Source of the DNA: an uncultured Streptococcus sp.
Lineage (GTDB): Bacteria > Bacillota > Bacilli > Lactobacillales > Streptococcaceae
Length of the DNA: 9,707 nt
Assembly: GCF_959025735.1 (NCBI RefSeq)
Contig: NZ_CAUFJQ010000071.1
Location: 1-9,707 of the forward strand
Direction: 5' to 3'
Positions 1 through 6,518 of this stretch are shown here, one piece after another; position 1 is the stretch's first letter; each line of letters starts with the position of its first letter. A program made the translations under genes and the position numbers. The notes under the pieces were generated by a model. The model saw nothing but the letters and a program-made list of their open reading frames with translations, searched no databases and was not told the origin of the DNA.

Positions 1-317
1 TGAACTTCAATTTCAAGGAATACATCAATTCCTTTGTCCAAGGTTTCATTCACATAAGTTAAAGGAGTCCCATAGTAATTTCCAACGTACTCAGCATACT
101 CTAACATTTGCCCTTGACGGATCAAATCTTCAAATTCTTCACGTGTACGGAAAAAATAATCGATACCATCCACTTCACCTGGACGTTGTGCACGCGTCGT
201 CATCGATACAGAATACTGAAACTGATTGTCCGAGTTTTCAAAAATTTCTCGTCTGACCGTTCCTTTTCCAACCCCTGAAGGGCCAGAAAATACAATTAAT
301 AAGCCACGATCCGCCAT
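1..317 (-). CDS. gmk: Guanylate kinase, N-terminal part (runs off window start)
   Basis: Cytosolic enzyme phosphorylating GMP to GDP with ATP, needed for GTP and dGTP supply. Reading leftward from an ATG at 315-317, 105 codons are present, beginning MADRGLLIVFSGPSGVGKGT. Residues 12-20 (GPSGVGKGT) form the Walker A P-loop. SMTTRAQRPGEVDGIDYFF, about residues 38-56, is the GMP-binding segment typical of the family, and EYAEYVGNYYGTP follows further on. The family is about 205-210 residues, so roughly half is here; the truncation is only the window edge. The start is supported by a strong ribosome-binding site (AAGGAG, a few bases upstream). A good promoter lies between it and the rny terminator, so gmk probably has independent transcription although it lies behind rny on the same strand. 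Identification is firm from the P-loop and GMP-binding motifs. Confidence 0.97.
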   Translation of the reverse strand, partial: MADRGLLIVFSGPSGVGKGTVRREIFENSDNQFQYSVSMTTRAQRPGEVDGIDYFFRTREEFEDLIRQGQMLEYAEYVGNYYGTPLTYVNETLDKGIDVFLEIEV

Positions 318-344
318 GATTTCTCCTTCAATGTCTTTCTATCT

Positions 345-373
345 AGTGTAACAAAAATCGGCCTAATTTTCAA
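345..373 (-). promoter_or_regulatory. Sigma-A-type promoter for gmk
   Basis: On the minus strand, TTGAAA (368-373) and TACACT (345-350) are separated by exactly 17 bases. The -10 box is about 28 bases from the gmk start codon, leaving a short leader with a good Shine-Dalgarno. The promoter lies just downstream of the rny terminator hairpin, consistent with gmk being a separate transcription unit. Confidence 0.7.
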
Positions 374-390
374 CTGATTTTTTTCATTCA

Positions 391-421
391 AAAAGCTTGA
401 GATGCTAGATCTCAAGCTTTT
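391..421 (-). terminator. Intrinsic terminator after rny
   Basis: A perfect 13-bp stem (391-403 pairing with 409-421, arm AAAAGCTTGAGAT) with a 5-base loop starts four bases after the rny stop codon. Read on the minus strand, the 3' arm ends in a run of five T. The arms are A/T-bounded, so it could work on either strand, but only rny points into it here. Confidence 0.8.
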
Positions 422-424
422 CGT

Positions 425-2032
425 TTATTTTGCGTAATCTACTGCACGCAATTCTCGAATAACGGTAACCTTAATGTTTCCAGGATATTCAAGATTGGAC
501 TCGATCTTCTCACGAATATCATGAGCTAAGATCGTCACTTTATCATCCTTGATTGCCTCAGGGCTCACCATAATACGGATTTCACGTCCTGCTTGAAGGG
601 CGAAACTTGTCTTAACTCCTTCAAAGCTGTTTGCAATTTCTTCAAGATCTTGCAAACGCTTGATGTAACTTTCAAGTGACTCACTTCGTGCTCCAGGTCG
701 AGCCGCACTCAAGGCATCAGCTGCAGCGACAATGACTGCGATAACACTTTCAGGTTCCACATCTCCATGGTGACTGGCAATAGTATTGACCACCACTGGG
801 TGTTCCTTGTACTTCCGTGCCAATTCAGTTCCAATCTCGACGTGACTTCCTTCCACTTCACGGTCAATCGCTTTACCGATATCATGTAAGAATCCTGCAC
901 GTCGTGCCAAGGTAGCATTTTCACCCAACTCGCTAGCAATAATACCAGAAAGTTTGGCAACTTCAATGGAGTGACGCAAAACGTTTTGACCATAAGAAGT
1001 ACGGAATTGCAACCGTCCCATGATTTTCATCAAATCTGGATGGAGGTTTGGCGCACCAATTTCATAGGCAGCCGCCTCACCGTATTCACGAATCCGGTTG
1101 TCAATTTCCTGACGATTCTTCTCAACCAGCTCTTCGATACGGGCTGGATGGATCCGACCATCTTTGAGAAGGCTCTCCATTGTCATGCGGGCGATTTCAC
1201 GACGAATCGGATCAAACCCTGACAAGGTCACCACTTCAGGCGTATCATCAATAATCACATCGACACCTGTCAAACTCTCAAAGGTACGAATATTGCGACC
1301 TTCACGACCGATAATCCGACCTTTCATACTATCGTCCGGCAAATGAACGGTTGAGTTTGTTTGCTCAGCAACAAAATCACCTGCCATTCGCTGCATAGCT
1401 TGCACGAGAATGTCTTTTGCGATTTTATCAGAACGTTCTTTCACTTCCAATTCAGCATCACGAATCCGTGAGGCAATTTCTTTTGAAAGTTGCTCTTCCG
1501 TCTGACTCAAAATAATGTCACGCGCTTCTCCTTGACTTAGAGCAGCGACACGTTCCAGTTCTTCTACTTTCTTGTGTTCAAGCTCTTCCAGCTGTTGTTC
1601 ACGCGCATCAATGTGTTTAGTTCTATCTGTAAGACTTTGCTCTTTGTGTTCAAGAGACTGTTCTTTGCTTGTTAAAATGTCGTCTTTGCGATCAAGATTG
1701 CTAGCACGTTCTGCCAAACGGCTTTCTAATTGCTTCAATTCTTGTCGTTCTGACTTAAACTCAGCATCGACCTCTTCACGATATTTTCTGGCTTCTTCCT
1801 TTGCCTCCAAAAGTGCTTCTTTTTTAAGTGAACTTGACTCATGCTTCGCCTCTTTTAAAATTAAATCGGCTTCGCGTTCAGCCTGTCCACGTAAATTCGT
1901 TGCTTCTTGTTCAGCATTCAAAAGGGTGAGTTCCGCAGCTTCTTTTGAAGCTTTCATTTTAAGAGCAGTTCCCACATATCCAATGACTAAACCAATGACC
2001 GCGGCAAAAACACCTGTAATTACAAAATTCAT
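425..2032 (-). CDS. rny: Ribonuclease Y (membrane-anchored endoribonuclease)
   Basis: 535 residues, a usual length for RNase Y, which starts mRNA decay and processes transcripts at the membrane in Firmicutes. Residues 3-24 form the single N-terminal transmembrane helix. A long charged coiled coil rich in Glu, Lys and Gln follows (about 28-200). The KH RNA-binding domain includes GRIIGREGRNIRTFE (238-252). The HD metal-dependent phosphohydrolase domain has H354, the HD dyad H383-D384 in FLHDIGKA, and HHGD at 421-424. All catalytic landmarks are present, so the enzyme should be active. The start at 2030-2032 puts the membrane helix at the very N terminus, as the family requires; the ribosome-binding site is only moderate (GGGG about eight bases upstream). 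rny is transcribed divergently from luxS and ends in its own terminator before gmk. Confidence 0.98.
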   Translation of the reverse strand: MNFVITGVFAAVIGLVIGYVGTALKMKASKEAAELTLLNAEQEATNLRGQAEREADLILKEAKHESSSLKKEALLEAKEEARKYREEVDAEFKSERQELKQLESRLAERASNLDRKDDILTSKEQSLEHKEQSLTDRTKHIDAREQQLEELEHKKVEELERVAALSQGEARDIILSQTEEQLSKEIASRIRDAELEVKERSDKIAKDILVQAMQRMAGDFVAEQTNSTVHLPDDSMKGRIIGREGRNIRTFESLTGVDVIIDDTPEVVTLSGFDPIRREIARMTMESLLKDGRIHPARIEELVEKNRQEIDNRIREYGEAAAYEIGAPNLHPDLMKIMGRLQFRTSYGQNVLRHSIEVAKLSGIIASELGENATLARRAGFLHDIGKAIDREVEGSHVEIGTELARKYKEHPVVVNTIASHHGDVEPESVIAVIVAAADALSAARPGARSESLESYIKRLQDLEEIANSFEGVKTSFALQAGREIRIMVSPEAIKDDKVTILAHDIREKIESNLEYPGNIKVTVIRELRAVDYAK

Positions 2033-2080
2033 GCTTTTACCCCAAATCTATTTAATTAGTTGAATTAAAAATTCTTTTAC

Positions 2081-2109
2081 ATTTTACCATAAATTACTAA
2101 AATTAACAA
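2081..2109 (-). promoter_or_regulatory. Sigma-A-type promoter for rny
   Basis: On the minus strand, TTGTTA (2104-2109) is followed after exactly 17 bases by TAAAAT (2081-2086). This predicts a 5' leader of about 40 bases before the rny start. The area is very A/T rich, so chance matches are a concern, but spacing and position both fit. Confidence 0.55.
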
Positions 2110-2211
2110 TCTAAAAAAACAGGAAAAACCTTTTATATTTTTGCTTAACCCTTGTTCTTTTATCCACGTTTCTTTCATGGAACATCTGTGAGGAATTCAT
2201 TTATTTCCACT

Positions 2212-2240
2212 TTGTTGAATCTGCTTTTTTATGCTATAAT
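2212..2240 (+). promoter_or_regulatory. Extended -10 promoter for luxS
   Basis: A consensus TATAAT at 2235-2240 carries the extended -10 TGC at 2232-2234. A -35-like TTGTTG at 2212-2217 sits 17 bases upstream. It is 26 bases before the luxS ATG. The roughly 100 bases between this and the rny promoter (2110-2211) hold no gene and no operator that I can recognise. Confidence 0.75.
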
Positions 2241-2266
2241 CAAGAAAAACAAAGAAGGATTTGAGT

Positions 2267-2749
2267 ATGACAAAAGAAGTAATTGTTGAAAGTTTTGAAT
2301 TGGACCACACGGCTGTGAAGGCTCCCTATGTACGCTTGATTGGGGAAGAAACTGGACCCAAAGGAGACATCATCTCCAACTTTGATATTCGTTTAGTGCA
2401 ACCCAATGAAAATGCGATTCCAACGGCAGGGCTCCACACGATCGAGCACCTTCTTGCAATGCTTATTCGCAAACGCATCGATGGTATGATTGATTGTTCC
2501 CCATTTGGATGTCGCACCGGTTTTCATATGATCATGTGGGGACAGCATTCGAGTACGGAAATTGCTAAAGTAATCAAAGAATCTTTAGAAGAAATTGCAT
2601 CTGTCAGCACTTGGGAGGATGTGCCAGGCACAACCATTGAGTCTTGTGGAAATTACAAGGACCACAGCCTCTTCTCAGCCAAAGAATGGTGTCGCCTGAT
2701 TCTAGATCAAGGAATTTCTGACGATCCATTTGAACGTCATATTGTTTAA
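2267..2749 (+). CDS. luxS: S-ribosylhomocysteine lyase (autoinducer-2 synthase)
   Basis: Cytosolic metalloenzyme of the activated methyl cycle. It splits S-ribosylhomocysteine into homocysteine and 4,5-dihydroxy-2,3-pentanedione, the precursor of the AI-2 signal. The 160 residues match the streptococcal family length. Metal ligands are H57 and H61 in the HTIEH motif (57-61) and C127 in SCGNYKDH. E60 and C82 (in GCRTG) are the catalytic base and catalytic cysteine. ATG at 2267 is preferred because it gives the usual MTKEVIVESFELDHT N terminus, with GAAGGA suitably upstream; an in-frame TTG at 2261 would add only two residues. The gene is monocistronic: its own promoter lies upstream, and mapZ converges from the other side. 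The 3' end reads into the inverted-repeat element at 2754-3065. Confidence 0.98.
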   Translation: MTKEVIVESFELDHTAVKAPYVRLIGEETGPKGDIISNFDIRLVQPNENAIPTAGLHTIEHLLAMLIRKRIDGMIDCSPFGCRTGFHMIMWGQHSSTEIAKVIKESLEEIASVSTWEDVPGTTIESCGNYKDHSLFSAKEWCRLILDQGISDDPFERHIV

Positions 2750-2753
2750 TACG

Positions 2754-2780
2754 AAAAAGGATGAACCTATGGTTCATCCT
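2754..2780 (-). terminator. Left-end hairpin, terminator-like on the minus strand
   Basis: Perfect 10-bp stem AGGATGAACC (2758-2767) with GGTTCATCCT (2771-2780) and a TAT loop. On the plus strand it is followed by mixed sequence with no T run. On the minus strand five T follow (complement of 2754-2758). It should therefore stop transcription coming from mapZ, only a few bases before the luxS stop codon, rather than stop luxS transcription. Confidence 0.6.
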
Positions 2781-2878
2781 AGAATGTAGACAAACTATTT
2801 TAAAGTAAAATAAGCTAAGTGATTCTGCAAAAAAATAAAATTGAGTCCCAATTTTTAAATCGATTTAAGAAAATACTG

Positions 2879-3014
2879 AAACTTTCCGCTGTGAGAAAAG
2901 TGCCTGAAACAATAACGTTTCAGGCACTCGGAATTATTGAGACCTTAGGCTCAATAATTAGTCATGGAACTTCAAAGAAGTTCGCTGACGTCCGTACTCA
3001 CCTAAGGAAAGTTT
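2879..3014. other. Multi-hairpin core of the intergenic element (possible structured RNA)
   Basis: A closing stem (2879-2887 with 3006-3014, 9 bp, continued by 2891-2895 with 2997-3001, 5 bp) encloses three consecutive hairpins. These are 2899-2910 with 2917-2928 (12 bp perfect, loop AATAAC), 2932-2941 with 2950-2959 (10 bp perfect, 8-base loop), and 2967-2973 with 2977-2983 (7 bp, AAA loop, flanked by pairing GTCA 2961-2964 and TGAC 2986-2989). The second loop holds CCTTAGG (2943-2949), complementary to CCTAAGG at 3001-3007, which could form a pseudoknot competing with part of the closing stem. All pairing was read by eye. Either strand could fold this way, so the active strand is unknown. 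Confidence 0.5.
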
Positions 3015-3040
3015 TTAAGATGATTTTGTCTTCAATCTGA

Positions 3041-3066
3041 GATGAACCTCTGGTTCATCCTTTTTT
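3041..3066 (+). terminator. Right-end hairpin, terminator for luxS
   Basis: Stem GATGAACC (3041-3048) with GGTTCATC (3052-3059) and a TCT loop, followed by C and six T (3061-3066). This is the first plus-strand hairpin after luxS with a good T run, so luxS mRNA probably ends here with a 3' UTR of about 310 bases containing the multi-hairpin core. Confidence 0.7.
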
Positions 3067-3105
3067 ATTGTCATTTTTCCCAAAAAGGGGATGTCTGATC
3101 AAGCA

Positions 3106-4530
3106 TTAATAATCCAGAGCATCTGAATGACCTTTTCCGTTTCCTACGAAATAACCAGTCTTGGCATTGATACTAAAGAGATAGGTTCCATCTGGTTTGA
3201 AGAGGTTGTAATAGCCATTACCGTTAATGATATTGACACGCTCTAAAATGTATTGATTGCCAGTGATATGTCCACGTTTACGAGCAATGTTCAATACTTT
3301 TTCAAGGATACCATCCCCAAACACCCAAGCCGGGTTATTGACATCATTGATAGCTGCTTGGTTATACGGCACACGGCTCAGGTTCCGCTGAAGTGGAACA
3401 CCATCGCTTGGAAGACCGTAACCTGAATAGCCTGGACTTGCAGTTCCTGCACCACTTGTAGCAGCATTTACAGCCGGGGCTGTAGGCGTTGCTGCTTGAG
3501 CTGGGGCCGGAGTTGCATTGGAAGTATCTGCACCACCTGTTCCTGTCACTGGAGCTGGTGTCGCAACCTGTTGTGAACGTCCTTGCGCAACTGCCTCATT
3601 CAATAAGCTATCTAATTTTTCATTGCCTGTCTTTGTTTCTGCAAAGGTCGCATCACTTTTTGCTTTGGCAGTTGCATCAAGAACTCCATCTTTGATGACT
3701 GGAGAACTAAATTGAGAATTCACTTTTTGAATAGCAGAAACTTGCTTGACAAGGTCTTCATATTTTGTTTTAGCCGCATTATAATCACTGCTTCCTTCTA
3801 ATTTGTCCAGCAGTTTCTTCAGATTTTCCAAGTCTCCGAATTTATCATTTTTAAGAGCACTTTTTGATTCATCTACAAAAAAGGCATCGTAGGCTTTGGT
3901 AAACTCTTCCAATTTTTGAGCTTGTGTTTCACTGCTACTTGATTTAGAAGTAGAAGATGACTTGCTAGATGAAGACGACACAACAGTTGTACCACCAGAT
4001 TTTCCACGACTGTGCATCCAGTTATAGGTCACAAAAATGGCTGACCCGACAATCGCTAGACCTAATGCAGAGTATAGAACTGCTTTGATTCGTTTGCCCG
4101 CATTGCTTGGTGTTTCCTCAGGAAGCTCCTCTGCTTCTACAATTGGTTCAGTTGTTGTAGGTCCAAATTTAATCTTAGCAGGTAATTCTGTTGAGATAGC
4201 ATCCATTTCAGGCCTTTGTTCCAAGACCGTTTCCGTTACTTCCGGCTCCTCCACTGCTTCAGCTACTTCAGCAACTGTTTCTGTAGCTGCCAACTCTTCA
4301 GCTTTAGCCAATTCTTCTTTGGCCAAAATTTTTGTATCGTATTTTTCAGCTTCAATTTCTGCTCGGTGTTGTTTGATGTATTTGTCTAAGACATTATCAC
4401 CTTCAGTGACACCTGCTTCGATTTCTTCTGCCTTTCGATTGGCCTGCCCAATCGTCATCTCTTTAGCATCTTCAAACTCTAAAATTGATTCTGTTTCTTG
4501 CTCTAATGGCTTATTATCCTTCTCTGTCAT
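3106..4530 (-). CDS. mapZ: Mid-cell-anchored protein Z (MapZ/LocZ), division-site marker
   Basis: 474-residue bitopic membrane protein. In pneumococcus MapZ reaches mid-cell before FtsZ, guides Z-ring placement, is phosphorylated by StkP and binds peptidoglycan. The order visible here matches: an acidic cytoplasmic region (1-145, about one residue in five Glu, with several Thr); one transmembrane helix (about 149-169, after GKRIK); a Ser-rich stretch (185-200); a helical extracellular domain (about 203-310); an Ala/Pro/Thr/Gly-rich linker (about 321-366); and a C-terminal domain (about 368-474) starting GYGLPSDGVPL and containing NPAWVFGDGILEKVL, the conserved peptidoglycan-binding part. The start is supported by AAGGA upstream. 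It begins 11 bases after the methyltransferase stop, so the two are almost certainly co-transcribed. There is no signal peptidase site; the helix is the anchor. Identification rests on architecture plus the recognisable C-terminal domain. Confidence 0.95.
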   Translation of the reverse strand: MTEKDNKPLEQETESILEFEDAKEMTIGQANRKAEEIEAGVTEGDNVLDKYIKQHRAEIEAEKYDTKILAKEELAKAEELAATETVAEVAEAVEEPEVTETVLEQRPEMDAISTELPAKIKFGPTTTEPIVEAEELPEETPSNAGKRIKAVLYSALGLAIVGSAIFVTYNWMHSRGKSGGTTVVSSSSSKSSSTSKSSSSETQAQKLEEFTKAYDAFFVDESKSALKNDKFGDLENLKKLLDKLEGSSDYNAAKTKYEDLVKQVSAIQKVNSQFSSPVIKDGVLDATAKAKSDATFAETKTGNEKLDSLLNEAVAQGRSQQVATPAPVTGTGGADTSNATPAPAQAATPTAPAVNAATSGAGTASPGYSGYGLPSDGVPLQRNLSRVPYNQAAINDVNNPAWVFGDGILEKVLNIARKRGHITGNQYILERVNIINGNGYYNLFKPDGTYLFSINAKTGYFVGNGKGHSDALDY

Positions 4531-4541
4531 AAAAATCCTTT

Positions 4542-5699
4542 CTATGCCTTTATCTGCCGTTTTACTCGTTCCCCAAAATATTGGTAGAGATCAACTTTTA
4601 GGGTTCCGTTATAAAGTTTTCGTTTTTTATCTGCTTTACTACCGAATTTAGATTCAAAACCTTCATCACTGGTTAAGATAAATTTACTCCAGGTTTTGAG
4701 AGGTGCAAATACGTGCCCCATTTCAGTATACAATTTCGTCACACCCTCATCATCGGATAAGCGTTCTCCATATGGAGGGTTGGAGATAATCACCCCGTTG
4801 ATCTTATCTGAGTGAAGATCTTGGACTCGCATTTGTTTAAAAGTAATGTCACTGCTAACGCCCGCTTTCTGGGCATTTTCTTTGGCAATCTCAACCATCC
4901 GTGCATCGATATCAGTTCCCATAATATCCAATTCGATCTCGCGATTGATTTTTCTGCTTGCTTCTTGACGGACTTCATGAATCAAGCGATCATCCATCCA
5001 GTTCCATTCTTCAAAAGAAAAGGTCCGACGTAAACCAGGTGCCATATTTCTCGCAATCATCGCCGCCTCAATACAAAACGTTCCAGAACCACATGTCGGG
5101 TCAATCAAGGGCTTATCTGGATACCAGTTTGACAGCAGAAGAATTGCTGCTGCCATATTTTCCTTAATAGGGGCTCCCCCTTTTTCGGTCCGATAGCCAC
5201 GTTTGAAGAGGCTACTACCAGTGGTATCAATCAAGACAGTGGCTTGGTCTTTAAGGATCGATACTTCGATCTTGAACTCTGCCCCATTTTCCATGAGAGG
5301 AACACCTTCTGGTCGGGCATAGTGTTTTTGTAACTTTTTAACAACTGCTTTTTTCGAAATGGCCTGAACGCTAGGTTCATTATGCAGTTTTGATTTGACA
5401 CATTTAGCCTTAGAAATAGGAAAACGTGCTCCTAAAGGCAAATAATTTTCCCAATCCAAAGCAAAGACACCTTGAAAGAGTTCTTCAAATGTTTTGGCTG
5501 GAAAAGTCCCAACCACAATTTTCACTCGATCAGCCGCGCGCAACCAGAGATTTGTCTCTATGATTGCTCGACGGTCTCCTTGAAATCGAACCCGTCCATT
5601 TTCAACCTGGCAATCATAGCCAAGATCGCGTAGTTCTCGACCAACAACTGCCTCTAGACCAGCAGCAGCCGTTGCAATCAATTCAAATTGTTTTTTCAT
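4542..5699 (-). CDS. THUMP-domain class I SAM-dependent rRNA methyltransferase (RlmL/YpsC-like)
   Basis: 385 residues, the size of the single-domain Firmicute YpsC group, which corresponds to the N-terminal half of E. coli RlmL (23S rRNA G2445 N2-methyltransferase). A ferredoxin-like and THUMP RNA-binding region occupies about 1-165. The Rossmann methyltransferase domain follows: DPTCGSGTF (200-208) is the SAM-binding motif, GTDID (261-265) the acidic ribose-binding motif, and NPPYGERL (307-314) the catalytic NPPY signature of N2-guanine and N6-adenine methyltransferases. The start ATG at 5697-5699 has AGGA upstream. It lies 17 bases downstream of the rnpB terminator and directly upstream of mapZ. 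The family assignment is firm; the exact target base is inferred from the family only. Confidence 0.93.
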   Translation of the reverse strand: MKKQFELIATAAAGLEAVVGRELRDLGYDCQVENGRVRFQGDRRAIIETNLWLRAADRVKIVVGTFPAKTFEELFQGVFALDWENYLPLGARFPISKAKCVKSKLHNEPSVQAISKKAVVKKLQKHYARPEGVPLMENGAEFKIEVSILKDQATVLIDTTGSSLFKRGYRTEKGGAPIKENMAAAILLLSNWYPDKPLIDPTCGSGTFCIEAAMIARNMAPGLRRTFSFEEWNWMDDRLIHEVRQEASRKINREIELDIMGTDIDARMVEIAKENAQKAGVSSDITFKQMRVQDLHSDKINGVIISNPPYGERLSDDEGVTKLYTEMGHVFAPLKTWSKFILTSDEGFESKFGSKADKKRKLYNGTLKVDLYQYFGERVKRQIKA

Positions 5700-5716
5700 C
5701 TTATTCCTATCACTTT

Positions 5717-5747
5717 AAAAAAGGAGGTTGAGATCTCTCTCCACCTC
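5717..5747 (-). terminator. Intrinsic terminator of rnpB
   Basis: On the minus strand, GAGGTGGAGA (5738-5747) pairs with TCTCAACCTC (5724-5733) around a GAGA loop, with one G-A mismatch, then C and six T (5717-5722). It comes a few bases after the RNase P RNA 3' end. It also stands between rnpB and the methyltransferase-mapZ pair, so those genes depend on read-through unless a promoter is hidden inside rnpB. Confidence 0.75.
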
Positions 5748-5750
5748 ATC

Positions 5751-6136
5751 AACCTATATGCAATTTTCTATAAGCCATGTTTTGTTCCAGAAATGACTAG
5801 GTACCATTTCCTTCGATAATCATCTGTCTACTGTTTCCAGTCAGAATGCTATGTTCGTTTCCACGCATTCCATGCCCCGACCAAAGTTTGGGTTGCTAGC
5901 TTGAGGGGTTTACCGCGTTCCACTTTTTAGGTTTCCCTAAAAACTACGTCACTGTGGCACTTTCAGAGCTACTAGAGCCTATCCTTAGACTTAGCTCCTT
6001 CACTCGCCGTAACTTGAATACCAAGTCCCTAGGCTTATGGATTCACCTAGCACAAACACTACAGGCATCACAGCCTGTGCTAGCATGGACTTTCCTCATG
6101 AGAGCATTCTCTCACGCGATTATCCAAAAATTGCAC
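5751..6136 (-). ncRNA. rnpB: RNase P RNA, bacterial type B
   Basis: Catalytic RNA of RNase P, which matures tRNA 5' ends together with the RnpA protein. Conserved landmarks on the minus strand: GAGGAAAGTCC (6087-6097, P4 strand and conserved region I); GTGCCACAGTGACGTAG and GGAACGCGGTAAACCCC in the specificity half; ACAGTAGACAGATGATTATC near 5815-5834; and GGAACAAAACATGGCTTATA (5769-5788) near the 3' end. The ends are set by the P1 helix, GTGCAATTTT at the 5' end with AAAATTGCAT (5758-5767). The length of about 386 bases fits the Firmicute type B class; ends are accurate to a few bases. It begins only 11 bases after the gpsB stop codon with no clear promoter between, and ends at a good terminator. 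I see no protein-coding gene in this stretch. Confidence 0.96.
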
Positions 6137-6147
6137 GATCTATGGGA

Positions 6148-6489
6148 TTAATAATCGCGATCTACGATCTGTTTCCCAAAAACTTCTTTTTCCAAACGAT
6201 TGAGTCGTTTAAGAATATCAAAGTTCGTCGCTGTTGTCACTTGCGGGAATTCTTGCGTAGCTGTACTAGCAATTGGAGATGTTTGTGGTGTTTCCTGTGC
6301 TTTTTGGGCAAGTTCTTCACGAAGGCGTGCGTTTTCTTCACGCAATTCCTTCACCAAAGCAGCATAGGTTTCATAGTCTTTTATAACATCATCCAAAAAT
6401 TCATTTACTTCATCTTTACTATAACCACGAACTTCTCGTTTGAAATCTTGATCAAAAATATCTTTCGCAGTAAAAATAATACTTGCCAT
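6148..6489 (-). CDS. gpsB: Cell division protein GpsB (DivIVA family)
   Basis: 113-residue cytoplasmic adaptor that places and coordinates peptidoglycan synthases at the septum; in pneumococcus it is linked to PBPs, MreC, EzrA and StkP signalling. The N-terminal DivIVA-like domain (1-65) contains the membrane/PBP-binding signature FKREVRGYSKDEVNEFLDDVIKDYE, followed by a coiled coil. A Thr/Gln/Pro-rich linker (66-87) leads to the conserved C-terminal oligomerisation helix NFDILKRLNRLEKEVFGK (89-106). ATG at 6487-6489 is chosen because it gives the family N terminus MASIIFTAKDIF and has GGAGAG upstream; an in-frame TTG at 6499-6501 overlaps that ribosome-binding site. Position 29 is Asn where I recall Asp in B. 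subtilis and pneumococcal GpsB. rnpB follows directly, and ypsA lies upstream on the same strand. Confidence 0.97.
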   Translation of the reverse strand: MASIIFTAKDIFDQDFKREVRGYSKDEVNEFLDDVIKDYETYAALVKELREENARLREELAQKAQETPQTSPIASTATQEFPQVTTATNFDILKRLNRLEKEVFGKQIVDRDY

Positions 6490-6518
6490 TACTCTCTCCA
6501 ATCTAGTTCATCATCTCA

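Larger units (their letters stand above)
2754..3065. repeat. MITE-like element with 41-base terminal inverted repeats, no credible gene
   Basis: This fills most of the gap between convergent luxS and mapZ. The left end (2754-2794) and the reverse complement of the right end (3025-3065) align without gaps at 34 of 41 positions by my count. Both read AAAAAGGATGAACC, a 3-base loop, GGTTCATC, two variable bases, AGA.TG.AGACAAA. Each end contains its own hairpin. Inside is a second nested inverted repeat: AAACTTTCC (2879-2887) with GGAAAGTTT (3006-3014), and GTGAG (2891-2895) with CTCAC (2997-3001), enclosing three more hairpins. No transposase is encoded, so a non-autonomous miniature element or a structured intergenic RNA both fit. 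I see no convincing target-site duplication. I do not recognise it as BOX, RUP or SPRITE, but could not compare it with reference sequences. Confidence 0.6.

Noticed and set aside
1572..2063. Plus-strand open frame opposite the RNase Y coiled coil
   Set aside because: Ser/Cys/Arg-rich low-complexity translation caused by Glu/Lys codons on the other strand; the real gene is rny.
2110..2211. Possible operator or riboswitch in the rny-luxS divergent gap
   Set aside because: Only A/T-rich sequence without a clear palindrome, T-box, S-box or catabolite-control site that I could defend.
2819..3040. Open frame of 73 codons starting at GTG between luxS and mapZ
   Set aside because: No ribosome-binding site, rare start codon, no recognisable domain, and it runs across stacked inverted repeats that already explain the sequence. 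The frame is probably a by-product of the structured element.
2758..3060. The two near-identical hairpins read as a direct target-site duplication of about 20 bases
   Set aside because: Because the hairpin is a palindrome it matches in both orientations, but the flanks (A5 outside, AGACAAA inside) match only as inverted repeats, extending the match to 41 positions. The inverted-repeat reading is better.
4037..4651. Plus-strand open frame of 204 codons opposite mapZ and the methyltransferase gene
   Set aside because: Ser/Ala-rich translation of the reverse of the mapZ acidic coding region, with no domain or start context; a shadow of a certain gene.
6487..6501. TTG start for gpsB, four codons upstream of the ATG
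   Set aside because: It lies in the Shine-Dalgarno of the ATG, and the family N terminus begins at MASIIF.
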